Positions 6,440 through 15,004 of a stretch of DNA of 27,724 nt are shown in pieces. The stretch is taken from positions 1 to 27,724 of the IMG/VR virus record IMGVR_UViG_3300042691_030319; one strand, 5' to 3'. This DNA is from a virus. The notes under the pieces are model-generated. The model made no database searches and was not told the DNA's origin. It saw only the letters and a list, made by a program, of their open reading frames with translations. A program made the translations under genes and the position numbers. Every line of letters begins with the position of its first letter. Within the stretch, counting starts at the first letter, position 1.

Positions 6440-7686
6440 TGTGGGAGGTAAGGCACGGAGACTGCCTCGATGTTCTACGCGCGATGCCGGACGCAAGCGT
6501 TGACGCGGTTGTGACAGACCCGCCCTACGGCCTGTCGTTCATGGGCAAGAAGTGGGATTACGACGTGCCGGGTACGGACGTGTGGGCGGAATGTCTGCGG
6601 GTACTGAAACCGGGCGGGCACCTGCTCGCGTTCGCAGGCACGCGGACGCAGCACCGGATGTGCGTGCGGATCGAGGACGCGGGGTTTGAGATTCGGGACA
6701 TGATTGCGTGGGTATACGGATCGGGGTTTCCGAAGTCGCACGACGTGAGCAAGGCGATTGATAAGACGGCGGGGGCGGAGCGGGAAGTGGTTGGTTTCAA
6801 GAAGGCCGGAATGGGCACCGGAAAGACATTCGGCATGCTTCAGTCGGAAGGCCAGAACCACAGGGCTTCGGCCACGATCCCGGCCACGATCCCGGCCACG
6901 ATCCCGGCCCGCCAGTGGTCCGGCTGGGGCACCGCCCTCAAGCCCGCAATGGAGCCGATCACCGTCGCCCGCAAACCCCTCACCGGCACCGTTGCCGAGA
7001 ACGTGCAGGAGTGGGGGACGGGGGCATTGAATATCGACGGCACGCGAATCGGCACGCGAACGGCATCGACCGGCGAGGTTGTTTCTCAGAATGTGGCAAT
7101 GTCCGGTGCGAACTACGGGCGCATTCCTGTCGGCACAACCATCGGAAGATGGCCCGCGAACCTAATCCACGACGGCAGCGATGAAGTGGTGGCGGGGTTT
7201 CCGCAGACGACGAGCGGCGTTGGCGGACATCCGCAAAGCAACAACAGGACCGGCCATGCTGGGCTTGTTGGGTTGAATGGTTCTGGAACCAAAATAGGTC
7301 ACGGCGACTCCGGCTCCGCATCCCGCTTCTTCTACTGCGCGAAGGCGAGCAAGGCGGACCGCGAGGACGGCGTGGCGGGCGTGGCGGGCGTGGCGGGCGT
7401 GGGAGCATTGCGAGACGGCGGGCGCGAAAGCAAGCCACGAAAGAACCACCACCCCACCGTCAAGCCCACCGCCCTCATGCAGTACCTCTGCCGCCTAGTC
7501 ACCCCACCGGGCGGCACCGTGCTTGATCCGTTCACCGGCTCCGGCAGCACCGGAAAGGCCGCGATACTCGAAGGCTTCAACTTCATCGGCATCGAACGCG
7601 AGGCCGAGTACGTGAAGATTGCACGGGCGCGAATCTTGCACGCCGAATCCAAGCACTCCGAAACATTGGTATCCCATGCCATCTAA
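6439..7686 (+). CDS. Phage DNA N4-cytosine/N6-adenine methyltransferase, 415 aa
   Basis: It transfers methyl from S-adenosylmethionine to an exocyclic amino group in DNA. Catalytic motif IV is DPPY at residues 27-30 (VVTDPPYGLSF), and the SAM-binding motif is LDPFTGSGSTG at 362-372. Motif IV before motif I makes it a beta-class enzyme of the N6_N4_Mtase family. 'VLKPGGHLLAF' follows motif IV, and 'NHHPTVKP' precedes motif I, as in many phage members. The start is ATG 6439, overlapping the terL stop; GTG 6436 is an alternative. A hypervariable middle carries two in-frame tandem repeats (ATIP and GVA units). It sits between terL and portal. Protection from host restriction or marking of packaged DNA is likely. 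Confidence 0.92.
   Translation: MWEVRHGDCLDVLRAMPDASVDAVVTDPPYGLSFMGKKWDYDVPGTDVWAECLRVLKPGGHLLAFAGTRTQHRMCVRIEDAGFEIRDMIAWVYGSGFPKSHDVSKAIDKTAGAEREVVGFKKAGMGTGKTFGMLQSEGQNHRASATIPATIPATIPARQWSGWGTALKPAMEPITVARKPLTGTVAENVQEWGTGALNIDGTRIGTRTASTGEVVSQNVAMSGANYGRIPVGTTIGRWPANLIHDGSDEVVAGFPQTTSGVGGHPQSNNRTGHAGLVGLNGSGTKIGHGDSGSASRFFYCAKASKADREDGVAGVAGVAGVGALRDGGRESKPRKNHHPTVKPTALMQYLCRLVTPPGGTVLDPFTGSGSTGKAAILEGFNFIGIEREAEYVKIARARILHAESKHSETLVSHAI
6871..6909 (+). repeat. Three perfect 12-base tandem repeats inside the methyltransferase gene
   Basis: GCCACGATCCCG occurs three times in a row (6871-6906), followed by another GCC. It encodes Ala-Thr-Ile-Pro three times. The unit length is a multiple of three, so copy-number change keeps the frame. 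Confidence 0.9.
7369..7403 (+). repeat. Three-plus 9-base tandem repeats inside the methyltransferase gene
   Basis: GGCGTGGCG occurs three times (7369-7395) with a partial fourth copy, encoding Gly-Val-Ala repeats between the 'FFYCAKASKADRED' block and 'NHHPTVKP'. It is also frame-neutral and lies in the likely target-recognition or linker region. Confidence 0.9.
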
Positions 7687-10396
7687 GGCACGCGCGAAGC
7701 CGCGCACGATCAAACCCACCGAGGCGTCTGTCGAGTATTCGCTGGCGTACACGCGCCCGCAGGATACGAGCGGCGCACGGTTCACCGTCGCGGGGCGTGC
7801 GGACCTTCTGCTGCCACGCATCAACCAGTGGCTAGAGATTGCCGCGCACGACAACGCGCAGACGTGCGCGGGCGTGCCGTTGCGTCTGTACCGCTCTGCG
7901 AAGGCGTCCGGGCGTGGCAAGCAGTGGGGCGGCGTCAAGGTTGACAAGGCGCGCACGGCGTACCTGAAGGGCGATACGGGCGAGTACCCGAGCCTGAAGG
8001 CGGTCGCGTGGGCTACGCAGGGTGAAGACATCGAAGAGGTCGTTAACGGCGACCTTCTCGCGTTCCTCCGCAGGCCCAACCCGTGGATGAGCGGGCGCGA
8101 CTGGACCTATCTGCGATTCAAGAGCAAGGAAACCGTTGGTAACTCGTTCGCGTGGGTTGCTACCGACGGGCCGGAGCTTGAGGCGTACTTCTTGCCACCG
8201 CAGGGCGTGCGAATCGTCGCGTCGATGGATGAGCCCGTCTCGGCCTACCGCTACTCGCGGATGGGTGACAGGTATTTGGACATCGCCCCCGAGCAGGTGC
8301 AGCATGGCAAGTTCCGGCCCTCGATGCTCGACTGGCGCATCGGCGAGTCGTGGACGCATGGGCTAATCCAGGCTGCCGACGTGTTGCAGGCTGCCGTAGA
8401 CGCTCAGCTCGCACACTGGCGCAACGGTGCCCGCCCCGATTGGCTGCTCACGCTTCCGCAGGGGGCATCGGTCGAGACTCAGAAGTCCATCAAGGCCCAG
8501 ATTCAGAACGAGCATCGAGGCCCGCAGAAGCGCGGCGGGTTCATGGTTGCCCCCGAAGGCACCAACGTACACACGCTCGGCTACGCCCCGAAGGATCGCG
8601 GGTACGAGGCCGAGATGGACTACTACCGCCGCATGATCGACGTTGCGGCGGGGCGGCCCGAGTCGCGTTCCAAGATGAACGACGCGAACAGGGCGTCGGC
8701 ACAGGCAGGCGAGACGCAGTACGCGCGGCAAACGATCCTGCCCCGTCTCAGCAACGACGCGGAAGAGTTGACCGAGTTCCTTCTGCCGTTGTTCGGCCTG
8801 ACCCCCGGCGAGTATTGGCTTGCCTACGACAACCCGGTAGCCGAAGACACGCAGGCCCGCACCGATCGCGTGCAGAAATTGACCAGCTACGGCGTTATGA
8901 CCATCAACGAGGCCCGCGCCCTTGAGGGTCTGGACCCGGTAGACGCTGCGATCGGAGACGTGCTGCGGTATAACGGCCAGCCGTTGGCGGTCGAGACGGA
9001 AGAAGAAGAGGCCGACGACGCGGAAACGGAACCGGGCGAGAACGAGGCGGGCGAAGAAGCCGAGCAGGAAGACGGCATCGACCCGACCGAGGAAGCGACC
9101 AAGCGGGCAACAAAGGCCATCCACGACCTGACGCATAAGGCCGGTTGCGGGTGCTGCACGATCAAGGAATACGACGGCGAAGCGATCGACCCCGCGTTCG
9201 GTGAGATTGCCGAGGACTTTGAGGACGCCGTAGCCGCGTGGATCATCGCCAACTCTGAGAACGCAAGCATCGGCATTGACGGCACCGTGAACGTGGACGA
9301 GTCTGGGCTGGGTGACACGCTTTCTGCGTACATCCTTGCAGCCGTGGGCGTGTCCTTGTTCGGCGTGCTGTTCGGGAAAGTGAACTACGCCAAGCGTGAC
9401 GCGGACGCGGCTGCGGCTGAGATTGATAAAGCGGTCGCACGCTACCGATCCTCGCCGATGAACGAGGCCGACAAGGAAGCTATGCGGCGTTCGGTCGCGG
9501 CGAGCATCAAGCAGCATTGCGAACAGGGCAACGTCGGCAACGTGATTGCGAAGCTGGACGGGGACGCGAAGGAAGTCGCACGCGGCGTTGCTGCGGACGT
9601 GTACCAGTGGGCGGAAACGGACGGCACAGGTAGTGCGGCCCCGGTGATTCAGGCTTCTTACGGCAAGCTCTTGAGCCTCGCCGCGTTGGGTGCGCTGATC
9701 GCGGAACAGGCCCGCCGTGCGCGTGGCTTGGGCGGTGCGGCCAACCGTTACGCCCGGCGTGTCGCGTCTGGCATGGCGAACACGCAGCGCACGCTTATCA
9801 CCAGCGCCGTCGTAGCGGCCCAGGCTGGCGGCGTGCCGTTGGATGCGGCTCTCATGTCCGCCCGTTCGTCTGCGGCTGAGTCGGCTTCCTATCGCTCCGT
9901 AGCCGTTGCCCGCACTGAGATTGCCGCCACCGACAACTACACCAATATCTGGGCGTACTCCGCTGGCGGTCGCGTCGAAGGCGTGGAATGGGTTCTGTCT
10001 GCGGTCCCGTGCCAAGCGTGCATTCTGCTCGCCATCGACACGGCACAGGCCAATGGGTCAATGGACCCCGTAGCCGCTGCCGGATTCCGCCAACAGGCCG
10101 AGGCGATCGGACCCGGTTACAACGACAACACCAAGCCGCAGTTGGCCGCGCTGGGTGCGTCCATCATGGCATCTGGTGCCAACTTCACCGTGCCGCTGGG
10201 CCGGGCGTTCGGTCAACCGGGCCAAGCGTTCGGGAACATCGACGTAGACGACGACGCGGCGGCACGCCATATGGCATGGCTGCAAGCCGCTGGACAGGCT
10301 GACGGGCGACAGGCTGGCACGTTCGAGTACGGCATCCACGCCCCGCCGCTGCACCCCAATTGCAACTGCTCTATCCGGCCCGTCTTCCGAGCCTAA
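7676..10396 (+). CDS. Portal protein fused to a MuF-like head morphogenesis domain, 906 aa
   Basis: The N-terminal ~420 residues match the HK97-type portal plan: 'LLAFLRRPNPWMSGRDW' (typical NP..S..E.. helix region), 'FRPSMLDWRIGESW' and 'EYWLAYDNP'. Portals form the dodecameric DNA channel at one capsid vertex. A Glu/Asp-rich linker (about 438-475) and a Cys cluster CGCC (491-494) follow. The C-terminal ~215 residues look like Mu gpF (MuF): Ala-rich helices, 'AVARTEIAATDNYTNIWAY', then 'PCQACILL' and 'HPNCNCSIRP' as likely metal-binding Cys/His. Portal-MuF fusions are known but uncommon. ATG 7676 is chosen because it overlaps the methyltransferase end by 11 bases and gives MPSKARAKP; no SD is visible. 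Confidence 0.85.
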   Translation: MPSKARAKPRTIKPTEASVEYSLAYTRPQDTSGARFTVAGRADLLLPRINQWLEIAAHDNAQTCAGVPLRLYRSAKASGRGKQWGGVKVDKARTAYLKGDTGEYPSLKAVAWATQGEDIEEVVNGDLLAFLRRPNPWMSGRDWTYLRFKSKETVGNSFAWVATDGPELEAYFLPPQGVRIVASMDEPVSAYRYSRMGDRYLDIAPEQVQHGKFRPSMLDWRIGESWTHGLIQAADVLQAAVDAQLAHWRNGARPDWLLTLPQGASVETQKSIKAQIQNEHRGPQKRGGFMVAPEGTNVHTLGYAPKDRGYEAEMDYYRRMIDVAAGRPESRSKMNDANRASAQAGETQYARQTILPRLSNDAEELTEFLLPLFGLTPGEYWLAYDNPVAEDTQARTDRVQKLTSYGVMTINEARALEGLDPVDAAIGDVLRYNGQPLAVETEEEEADDAETEPGENEAGEEAEQEDGIDPTEEATKRATKAIHDLTHKAGCGCCTIKEYDGEAIDPAFGEIAEDFEDAVAAWIIANSENASIGIDGTVNVDESGLGDTLSAYILAAVGVSLFGVLFGKVNYAKRDADAAAAEIDKAVARYRSSPMNEADKEAMRRSVAASIKQHCEQGNVGNVIAKLDGDAKEVARGVAADVYQWAETDGTGSAAPVIQASYGKLLSLAALGALIAEQARRARGLGGAANRYARRVASGMANTQRTLITSAVVAAQAGGVPLDAALMSARSSAAESASYRSVAVARTEIAATDNYTNIWAYSAGGRVEGVEWVLSAVPCQACILLAIDTAQANGSMDPVAAAGFRQQAEAIGPGYNDNTKPQLAALGASIMASGANFTVPLGRAFGQPGQAFGNIDVDDDAAARHMAWLQAAGQADGRQAGTFEYGIHAPPLHPNCNCSIRPVFRA

Positions 10397-10399
10397 CTC

Positions 10400-11083
10400 A
10401 TGTCATTCGAGATACAGACGATCAAATCCCGCATCGCGGCGATCAAGTCGCGGCATGGGCTGGCCGAGGATGCGCCCGTTGGCATCTTCGCCACGTTCGA
10501 TACGAAGGCCGCACTCGACACCGAGAACGGCAACAACGATGTGCTGGCGATCGCGACGACCGACAACGTAGACCTTGACGATGAGGTTGTGTTGCCGAGC
10601 GGGTGCGACTGGTCGTATCTCAACGCGAACCGCAAGCTGTTCGTAGACCATCAGTACGACATCTCGCACTGCGTCGGTGCCCTTCGCTCGATGGCCCCGT
10701 ACCCGTCGAAGGGTGCGATGAAGGGCTGGTCGATTCGGGCGCGTCTCTACGACGGCATGCCCTACCCCGCTGCCGAGGCTGTCCAAAAGATCATCGCACA
10801 GGACGGAATCGGTATCAGCATCGGGTTCCTGGCACTGGACTACGGCGCACCGACCGCAGATGAGCGGATCAAGTACCCCGGCGCGTCGTCAATCGTCCGC
10901 AAGTCGAAGCTCTTGGAAGCATCGTTTACCTGCCTGCCCTGTAACGTCTCGTGTCAGACGCAGCGTGTGAGCATCGACGACAGCAAGGCTGCGAACATCG
11001 CCGCCCACGTTGACGCGAAGGCACGCGACATCCTCAGCATCAAGCTCCCCCGCCTGTCAATCAAACTCCCGCCCGTGTCCTAA
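10400..11083 (+). CDS. HK97-type prohead maturation protease, 227 aa
   Basis: It cleaves scaffold/delta regions of capsid proteins during head maturation. The herpesvirus-like serine protease fold (U35/S78) is supported by the His motif 'KLFVDHQY' (D83, H84), the nucleophile motif 'GIGISIGF' with S140, and the following strand 'KLLEASFTCLPCN', where family members usually read 'E.S.v..pan'. The protein ends in a repeated LSIKLP motif (LSIKLPRLSIKLPPVS), a likely linker or capsid-interaction tail. It lies between portal and capsid genes, the standard order. No SD is visible before the ATG. Confidence 0.88.
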   Translation: MSFEIQTIKSRIAAIKSRHGLAEDAPVGIFATFDTKAALDTENGNNDVLAIATTDNVDLDDEVVLPSGCDWSYLNANRKLFVDHQYDISHCVGALRSMAPYPSKGAMKGWSIRARLYDGMPYPAAEAVQKIIAQDGIGISIGFLALDYGAPTADERIKYPGASSIVRKSKLLEASFTCLPCNVSCQTQRVSIDDSKAANIAAHVDAKARDILSIKLPRLSIKLPPVS

Positions 11084-11230
11084 CCGGCCCGCGCGGTCTT
11101 TCCCCTTCCCACGTTCACGACGGCCAACGCCTGACCACTACGGCGCGTGTCTACTGCGCGCCCGCGTGTCGATCGCGTGATGCCCGGCTGAGCAACGGAC
11201 TTCCCACGTTCCAACCGGAGACACATACCC
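11084..11230 (+). promoter_or_regulatory. 147-base leader of the capsid gene with direct repeats and a hairpin
   Basis: This non-coding gap precedes the major capsid gene. CTTCCCACGTTC occurs twice as a perfect direct repeat (11105-11116 and 11200-11211), 95 bases apart. Between them GGCGCG (11142-11147) pairs with CGCGCC (11157-11162) around a 9-base loop. A weak SD (CCGGAGACA) lies before the ATG. I found no convincing sigma70 promoter. The layout suggests a transcript leader or binding sites that raise capsid expression; this is inference. Confidence 0.45.
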
Positions 11231-12640
11231 ATGAATCGCAAGCAACTGCTCGCAGCCTTGACCGCTGCGGGCTACACCGGCAAGGCTGACCTCGCCGACA
11301 TCAAGCAGTATCTCGCCAACGAAGGCCGAGATTCCGACAGCATCACCATCAACGACGAGACGTACAAGATTGACGACGTGTTCGCTAAGGCTGCTCCCCT
11401 GAGCGCCAAGGTGGACGCCGAAGCCGATGAGCCTGTCATCGTCAAGCCCACCAAGAAGGCGTCCACCGGCTACGCCAACACCGTTGGCAAGGTCGAGAGC
11501 AAGGGCGTGATTGGCGCTCCTGCGATCCGTTCGGATCGTGAACGCGCTGTCAAGGCGTACACCGCCCGCGCCCGCAACCAGTCGGCTGATACGCCCATCG
11601 AGAAGCGCGCTATTTGGGAGGACGGCGAAACCGCCGAAGCCTTCACCGCGTTCTTCCGTCTGGCGACCTGCCCGAACAGCGTCGGCTACTCGCAGAAGGC
11701 GACCGACCTGGAAATCATCGGCAAGGCCAATGTTGAGTTCGACAACACCCTCGGCGGCGCGACCGTTCCGCAGCAGTTCTCGAACCAGCTCATCTGGTTG
11801 ACTGAGCAGTACGGCGTTGCCCTCAAGGTCGCTTCGGTCGAGCGCATGACCAGCGACGTTGGCAACTTCCCGCGTCAGACCGTTATTCAGCCCATGACCC
11901 CCTCGGCGGAAGGTGCGGCCAAGTCCACGGCCGACGACACCTTCGACAGCGTGACCCTCACCTGCCGCGAGGCCTCGCTTATCAAGCAGGCTTCGTATCA
12001 GTGGTACGAGGATTCGGCTGTCAACGTCGGCGATACGTTCGCCCGCAACTTCGCCGAGTCTGCCGCCCGCCGCATCGACCTGGATTACTTCCTCGGCGAC
12101 GGCACCAGCGCCTACAACAACTTCATTGGCCTCAAGACGAAGCTGGGCACGTCGGGCAACAAGTACGTGCAGGCCACCGGCGGCGCGTGGTCGAGCTGGA
12201 CCTCCGCAGACTTCAACAAGGCTCTTGGCCGGTTGGAGTACGTCAATTCGGCCCGCCTCCGCATGATCGGTTCGCGTCAGAACTTCTACGCGGCTCCCAA
12301 TCGCCTCCAGACCAACACGAATCAGTTCTCGCAGTTGGTCGGACCCGGCGTTGAAGGCGCTGACAAGTCGTTCCTTTCGCTCCCGTACCACTTTGCGCAG
12401 GTTCTTTGGGAAAGCCAGACGGCTCCCGAAACCACCGGCGCAACCCCTGGCGTGTTCATCGGCGACTTTGCTGGCGGCAGCAAGATCGGCCTCCGCGATG
12501 AACTGAAGATCATGTACAGCGAGCATTACGGCTTTGCCAACGGCCTTCTGGCGTGGCGCGGCACGATGCGGTACGCGATCAACATCCACCTTGACGGTCG
12601 CGCTGCGACCTACGGCCCGATCCTCGCCCTCGGTAACTAA
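11231..12640 (+). CDS. Major capsid protein, HK97 fold, 469 aa
   Basis: It forms the icosahedral shell. Residues 1 to about 170 are a long charged N-terminal region suitable as a scaffolding delta domain removed by the upstream protease, beginning MNRKQLLAALTAAGYTGK. The mature part starts near 'NVEFDNTLGGATVPQQFSNQ', the typical HK97 entry segment (GG..VP..f...i). It continues through E-loop and spine-helix like stretches ('SAARRIDLDYFLGDGTS', with the common 'D..fl.G.G' pattern). P-domain and A-domain strands include 'FIGDFAGGSKIGLRDELKIMYSEH', which matches the common 'GDf..g..i..r..l.i' block. The size fits a capsid with an N-terminal delta domain. It follows the protease and a structured leader. 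Confidence 0.88.
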   Translation: MNRKQLLAALTAAGYTGKADLADIKQYLANEGRDSDSITINDETYKIDDVFAKAAPLSAKVDAEADEPVIVKPTKKASTGYANTVGKVESKGVIGAPAIRSDRERAVKAYTARARNQSADTPIEKRAIWEDGETAEAFTAFFRLATCPNSVGYSQKATDLEIIGKANVEFDNTLGGATVPQQFSNQLIWLTEQYGVALKVASVERMTSDVGNFPRQTVIQPMTPSAEGAAKSTADDTFDSVTLTCREASLIKQASYQWYEDSAVNVGDTFARNFAESAARRIDLDYFLGDGTSAYNNFIGLKTKLGTSGNKYVQATGGAWSSWTSADFNKALGRLEYVNSARLRMIGSRQNFYAAPNRLQTNTNQFSQLVGPGVEGADKSFLSLPYHFAQVLWESQTAPETTGATPGVFIGDFAGGSKIGLRDELKIMYSEHYGFANGLLAWRGTMRYAINIHLDGRAATYGPILALGN

Positions 12641-12677
12641 ACCACAAACCACCGGCCAAGCCGGAGGAGTCTCATAC

Positions 12678-13145
12678 ATGCTTTTCGGACAGAACGAGAA
12701 CATCCAAGTCCTTCGCCTTGCGACGAGCGCCGCGACCAACGCGACCGCTTCGTCCGCTGCGATGGACATGAACGGCTACAAGGCGGGCAAGATTTACGTT
12801 CTTGCTGCCGCCGCGTCTGCCACCAACGCCAGCGCTAAGTTCGATTCGTTGACTCTGGAATACTCCAGCGCATCGAACGCGGGCTGGGTGACCCAGTTCC
12901 AGGGCACCACCAACACCTCGACCACGAACACCTCGCAGTTCGTGATTGCGGGCAACAACAACACGAGCTTGAACTACATCGCGGAGTTCAACTTCGTGCC
13001 CCGTGATCGCTACTACCGCGTCGTTGTGCAGGGTCCGACTGGTTACAACACGACCAGCGTTATCGGCTTTGGCTTCCGCGCTGACGAAATCCCGTCCACG
13101 GCTGCCGAGGCTGGCGTCGTCACTCGCGTGACCGCTGCCGGATAA
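12678..13145 (+). CDS. Candidate head decoration or capsid-associated protein, 155 aa
   Basis: It directly follows the capsid gene and is Ala/Ser/Thr/Asn-rich with beta strands (GKIYVLAAAAS; FDSLTLEYSSASNAGWV; RDRYYRVVVQGPTGYNTTSV), consistent with a small beta-sandwich on the capsid surface. The start ATG 12678 has the SD GGAGGAG (12663-12669). A 5-bp hairpin (12652-12664) overlaps the first bases of that SD and could tune its use. It has several Asn-Thr-Ser-rich loops that would be plausible glycan acceptors, relevant because a glycosyltransferase gene follows. The family is not recognised; the call comes from position and composition. Confidence 0.55.
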   Translation: MLFGQNENIQVLRLATSAATNATASSAAMDMNGYKAGKIYVLAAAASATNASAKFDSLTLEYSSASNAGWVTQFQGTTNTSTTNTSQFVIAGNNNTSLNYIAEFNFVPRDRYYRVVVQGPTGYNTTSVIGFGFRADEIPSTAAEAGVVTRVTAAG

Positions 13146-13152
13146 CAACTCA

Positions 13153-13180
13153 CCGGAGCGGGGGTGAATCCCCGCTTCGG
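13153..13180 (+). terminator. Strong 11-bp hairpin after the capsid genes (weak terminator or processing site)
   Basis: CCGGAGCGGGG (13153-13163) pairs with CCCCGCTTCGG (13170-13180) around the loop GTGAAT, with one G-U pair. Only ATTTCTC follows, so the U-tract is poor. It separates the capsid/decoration genes from the modification gene and could reduce readthrough or protect the 3' end of abundant capsid mRNA. Confidence 0.55.
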
Positions 13181-13201
13181 ATTTCTCGCAAAGGAGGAAT
13201 C

Positions 13202-15004
13202 GTGGATTATCGCACAAAGGTTGCGCCGGAGTTTCGTTGGCTTATCGCACACGAGGATGGGTGGCAGTTCGGCGAGCGTGGCGTTCTGGCCCGCGTCGTC
13301 TCTGCCCTGCACGACCAGCCGAAAACGTGTGTGGAGTTCGGGGCTGGTGATGGGCTGCGTCTGCCGGTCCTGACTGGACCCCTGATTGACGCCGGGTGGA
13401 AGGCTCGGCTGATTGAGGAAGACACGGAGGCTGCGAAGGCGCTGGCGAACCGCTACCCGTCTGCGGAAGTGGTTGCGCAGCGTGTCACGCCCGAGACGAT
13501 CGACGTAGTAGACAAGGCGTTTGCCGAACCGCCCACGCTTGTGGTGATTGACGTTGACGCGAATGACCTTGACTTGGCGCTGGCGATCAAGACGAAGCCC
13601 GCCGCGCTCCTGATTGAACATTGGGACGAGGGCGACGACAACAACCCGCGTACGGCGGCTCGACCCGTCCGCGTTGGCGAGAGGACCGACCGCGAGTTCA
13701 CGAAGCAGGCAAACAGCGTTGCCGTAGCCGAGAGCATGGCGGCGGCTGGCTACGTTCCGGTCTGGGTTGGGCGGGTCAACGGCCTGTATGTCCGCAGCGA
13801 CCTTGCTGGCCGATTGGAGCGCAAGCGAACGCCCGCAGGCAAAGACCCGATCCGGCTGAACATCGGATCATACGACATCACGATCGACGGCTTCACGAAC
13901 ATCGACCGCAACAACGGAACGGAGGCGTACCCGCTCGACTACGACGATGCCAGCGTTGATGAGATTCGGGCCTCGCACATCCTCGAACACTTCTCGCACA
14001 CGCAGACGCAGGACGTTCTCAACGAGTGGGTGCGGGTGCTGAAGCCCGGTGGACGCATCCGGATTGCCGTGCCCGACTTCGGCAAGTTGGTGGAGGTCTA
14101 CGACGGCAAGCGGGTGTCCGAGTTCGGCGTGCAGAACGTGACCTTTGGCGGGCAGACCGACGCGAACGACTACCACAAGTCGATGTTCGATTACGGCGGC
14201 TTGTTCGTGATGATGCAACGGGCGGGGCTGGTTGGCATCGACCGATGGAAGGCAGACGTACCGAACGAGTGTGCATCCCTGTCGGTGTCGCTGAATCTTG
14301 AGGGCTACAAGCCGTCTCTGAACCTTCAGGAAATGTCACGGAAGACGCGGGCGGTCATGAGCGTGCCCCGCATTCTGTTCACCGACACGGCCCGATGCTG
14401 TGAAGAGGTCTTCCGCAGACACCAAATCCCGTGGGACATGGAAACGGGCGCGTTCTGGGGGCAGTGCCTTGAGCGTGCGATGGACCGCATCGCCAACCGC
14501 AACGACGGGACAGAGTTCATCCTTGCGGTGGACTATGACACGATCTTTGATTCCAACGTCCTCGGGCGGCTGTTCATGCTCATGGATGCCAACCCCGACG
14601 TAGACGCGATTGCTCCGCTCCAGGTTGGTCGCGGGCGTGACTTCATGCTGGTCGCGTCTGACAAAGCGGCTGGCCCGATGGAGTTGATCGGCCCGTTGTT
14701 CGATGCGACGATGGCGCACTTTGGATGCACGCTCATCCGCGTGTCGGCCCTGAAGAAGATGCCGCATCCGTGGTTCTGGGCACAGCCGAACGCTGAGAAC
14801 AAGTGGGGCGAGGGCCGCACCGACGACGACATCTATTTCTGGAAGAAGTTCCGCGAGGTTGGCAATCGTCTGTGCGTTGCAACCCGCGTGAGCGTCGGGC
14901 ACATCCAAAGCGTGATTAGCTGGCCGACAGAGAACATGCGGGTGCATCACCAGTACATGGACAACTACAACAACTACGGGCCACCGGACGAGCGGCGGCA
15001 GTAG
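13202..15004 (+). CDS. Tri-modular FkbM-like methyltransferase / class I methyltransferase / GT-A glycosyltransferase, 600 aa
   Basis: Three enzyme-like parts are visible. Residues ~1-190 look like an FkbM-type SAM methyltransferase: CVEFGAGDG (43-51, SAM loop), then 'ARLIEEDTEAAKALANRYP' and 'TLVVIDVDANDLDLALA'. Residues ~215-375 look like a second methyltransferase (Methyltransf_11 type): LNIGS (219-223), 'TNIDRNNG', 'ASHILEHF' and VLKPGG (279-284). Residues ~385-600 look like a GT-A glycosyltransferase: DYD at 444-446 in 'LAVDYDTIF', then 'HFGCTLIRVSALKKM', acidic TDDD ending at D543 and H567 in 'VGHI'. The start is GTG 13202 with SD AAAGGAGG. It lies between capsid and connector genes, so methylated sugar addition to virion proteins is a good hypothesis. 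Strong hairpins flank the gene. Confidence 0.75.
   Translation: MDYRTKVAPEFRWLIAHEDGWQFGERGVLARVVSALHDQPKTCVEFGAGDGLRLPVLTGPLIDAGWKARLIEEDTEAAKALANRYPSAEVVAQRVTPETIDVVDKAFAEPPTLVVIDVDANDLDLALAIKTKPAALLIEHWDEGDDNNPRTAARPVRVGERTDREFTKQANSVAVAESMAAAGYVPVWVGRVNGLYVRSDLAGRLERKRTPAGKDPIRLNIGSYDITIDGFTNIDRNNGTEAYPLDYDDASVDEIRASHILEHFSHTQTQDVLNEWVRVLKPGGRIRIAVPDFGKLVEVYDGKRVSEFGVQNVTFGGQTDANDYHKSMFDYGGLFVMMQRAGLVGIDRWKADVPNECASLSVSLNLEGYKPSLNLQEMSRKTRAVMSVPRILFTDTARCCEEVFRRHQIPWDMETGAFWGQCLERAMDRIANRNDGTEFILAVDYDTIFDSNVLGRLFMLMDANPDVDAIAPLQVGRGRDFMLVASDKAAGPMELIGPLFDATMAHFGCTLIRVSALKKMPHPWFWAQPNAENKWGEGRTDDDIYFWKKFREVGNRLCVATRVSVGHIQSVISWPTENMRVHHQYMDNYNNYGPPDERRQ

Noticed and set aside
8363-10015. 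A 550-codon open frame on the minus strand opposite the portal-MuF gene
   Set aside because: It mirrors a strong coding frame, has no SD or domain pattern, and GC-rich third positions create long antisense frames.
11138-12769. A 543-codon open frame on the minus strand opposite the capsid gene
   Set aside because: It covers the HK97 capsid gene and its leader and is explained by codon bias; no recognisable motif.
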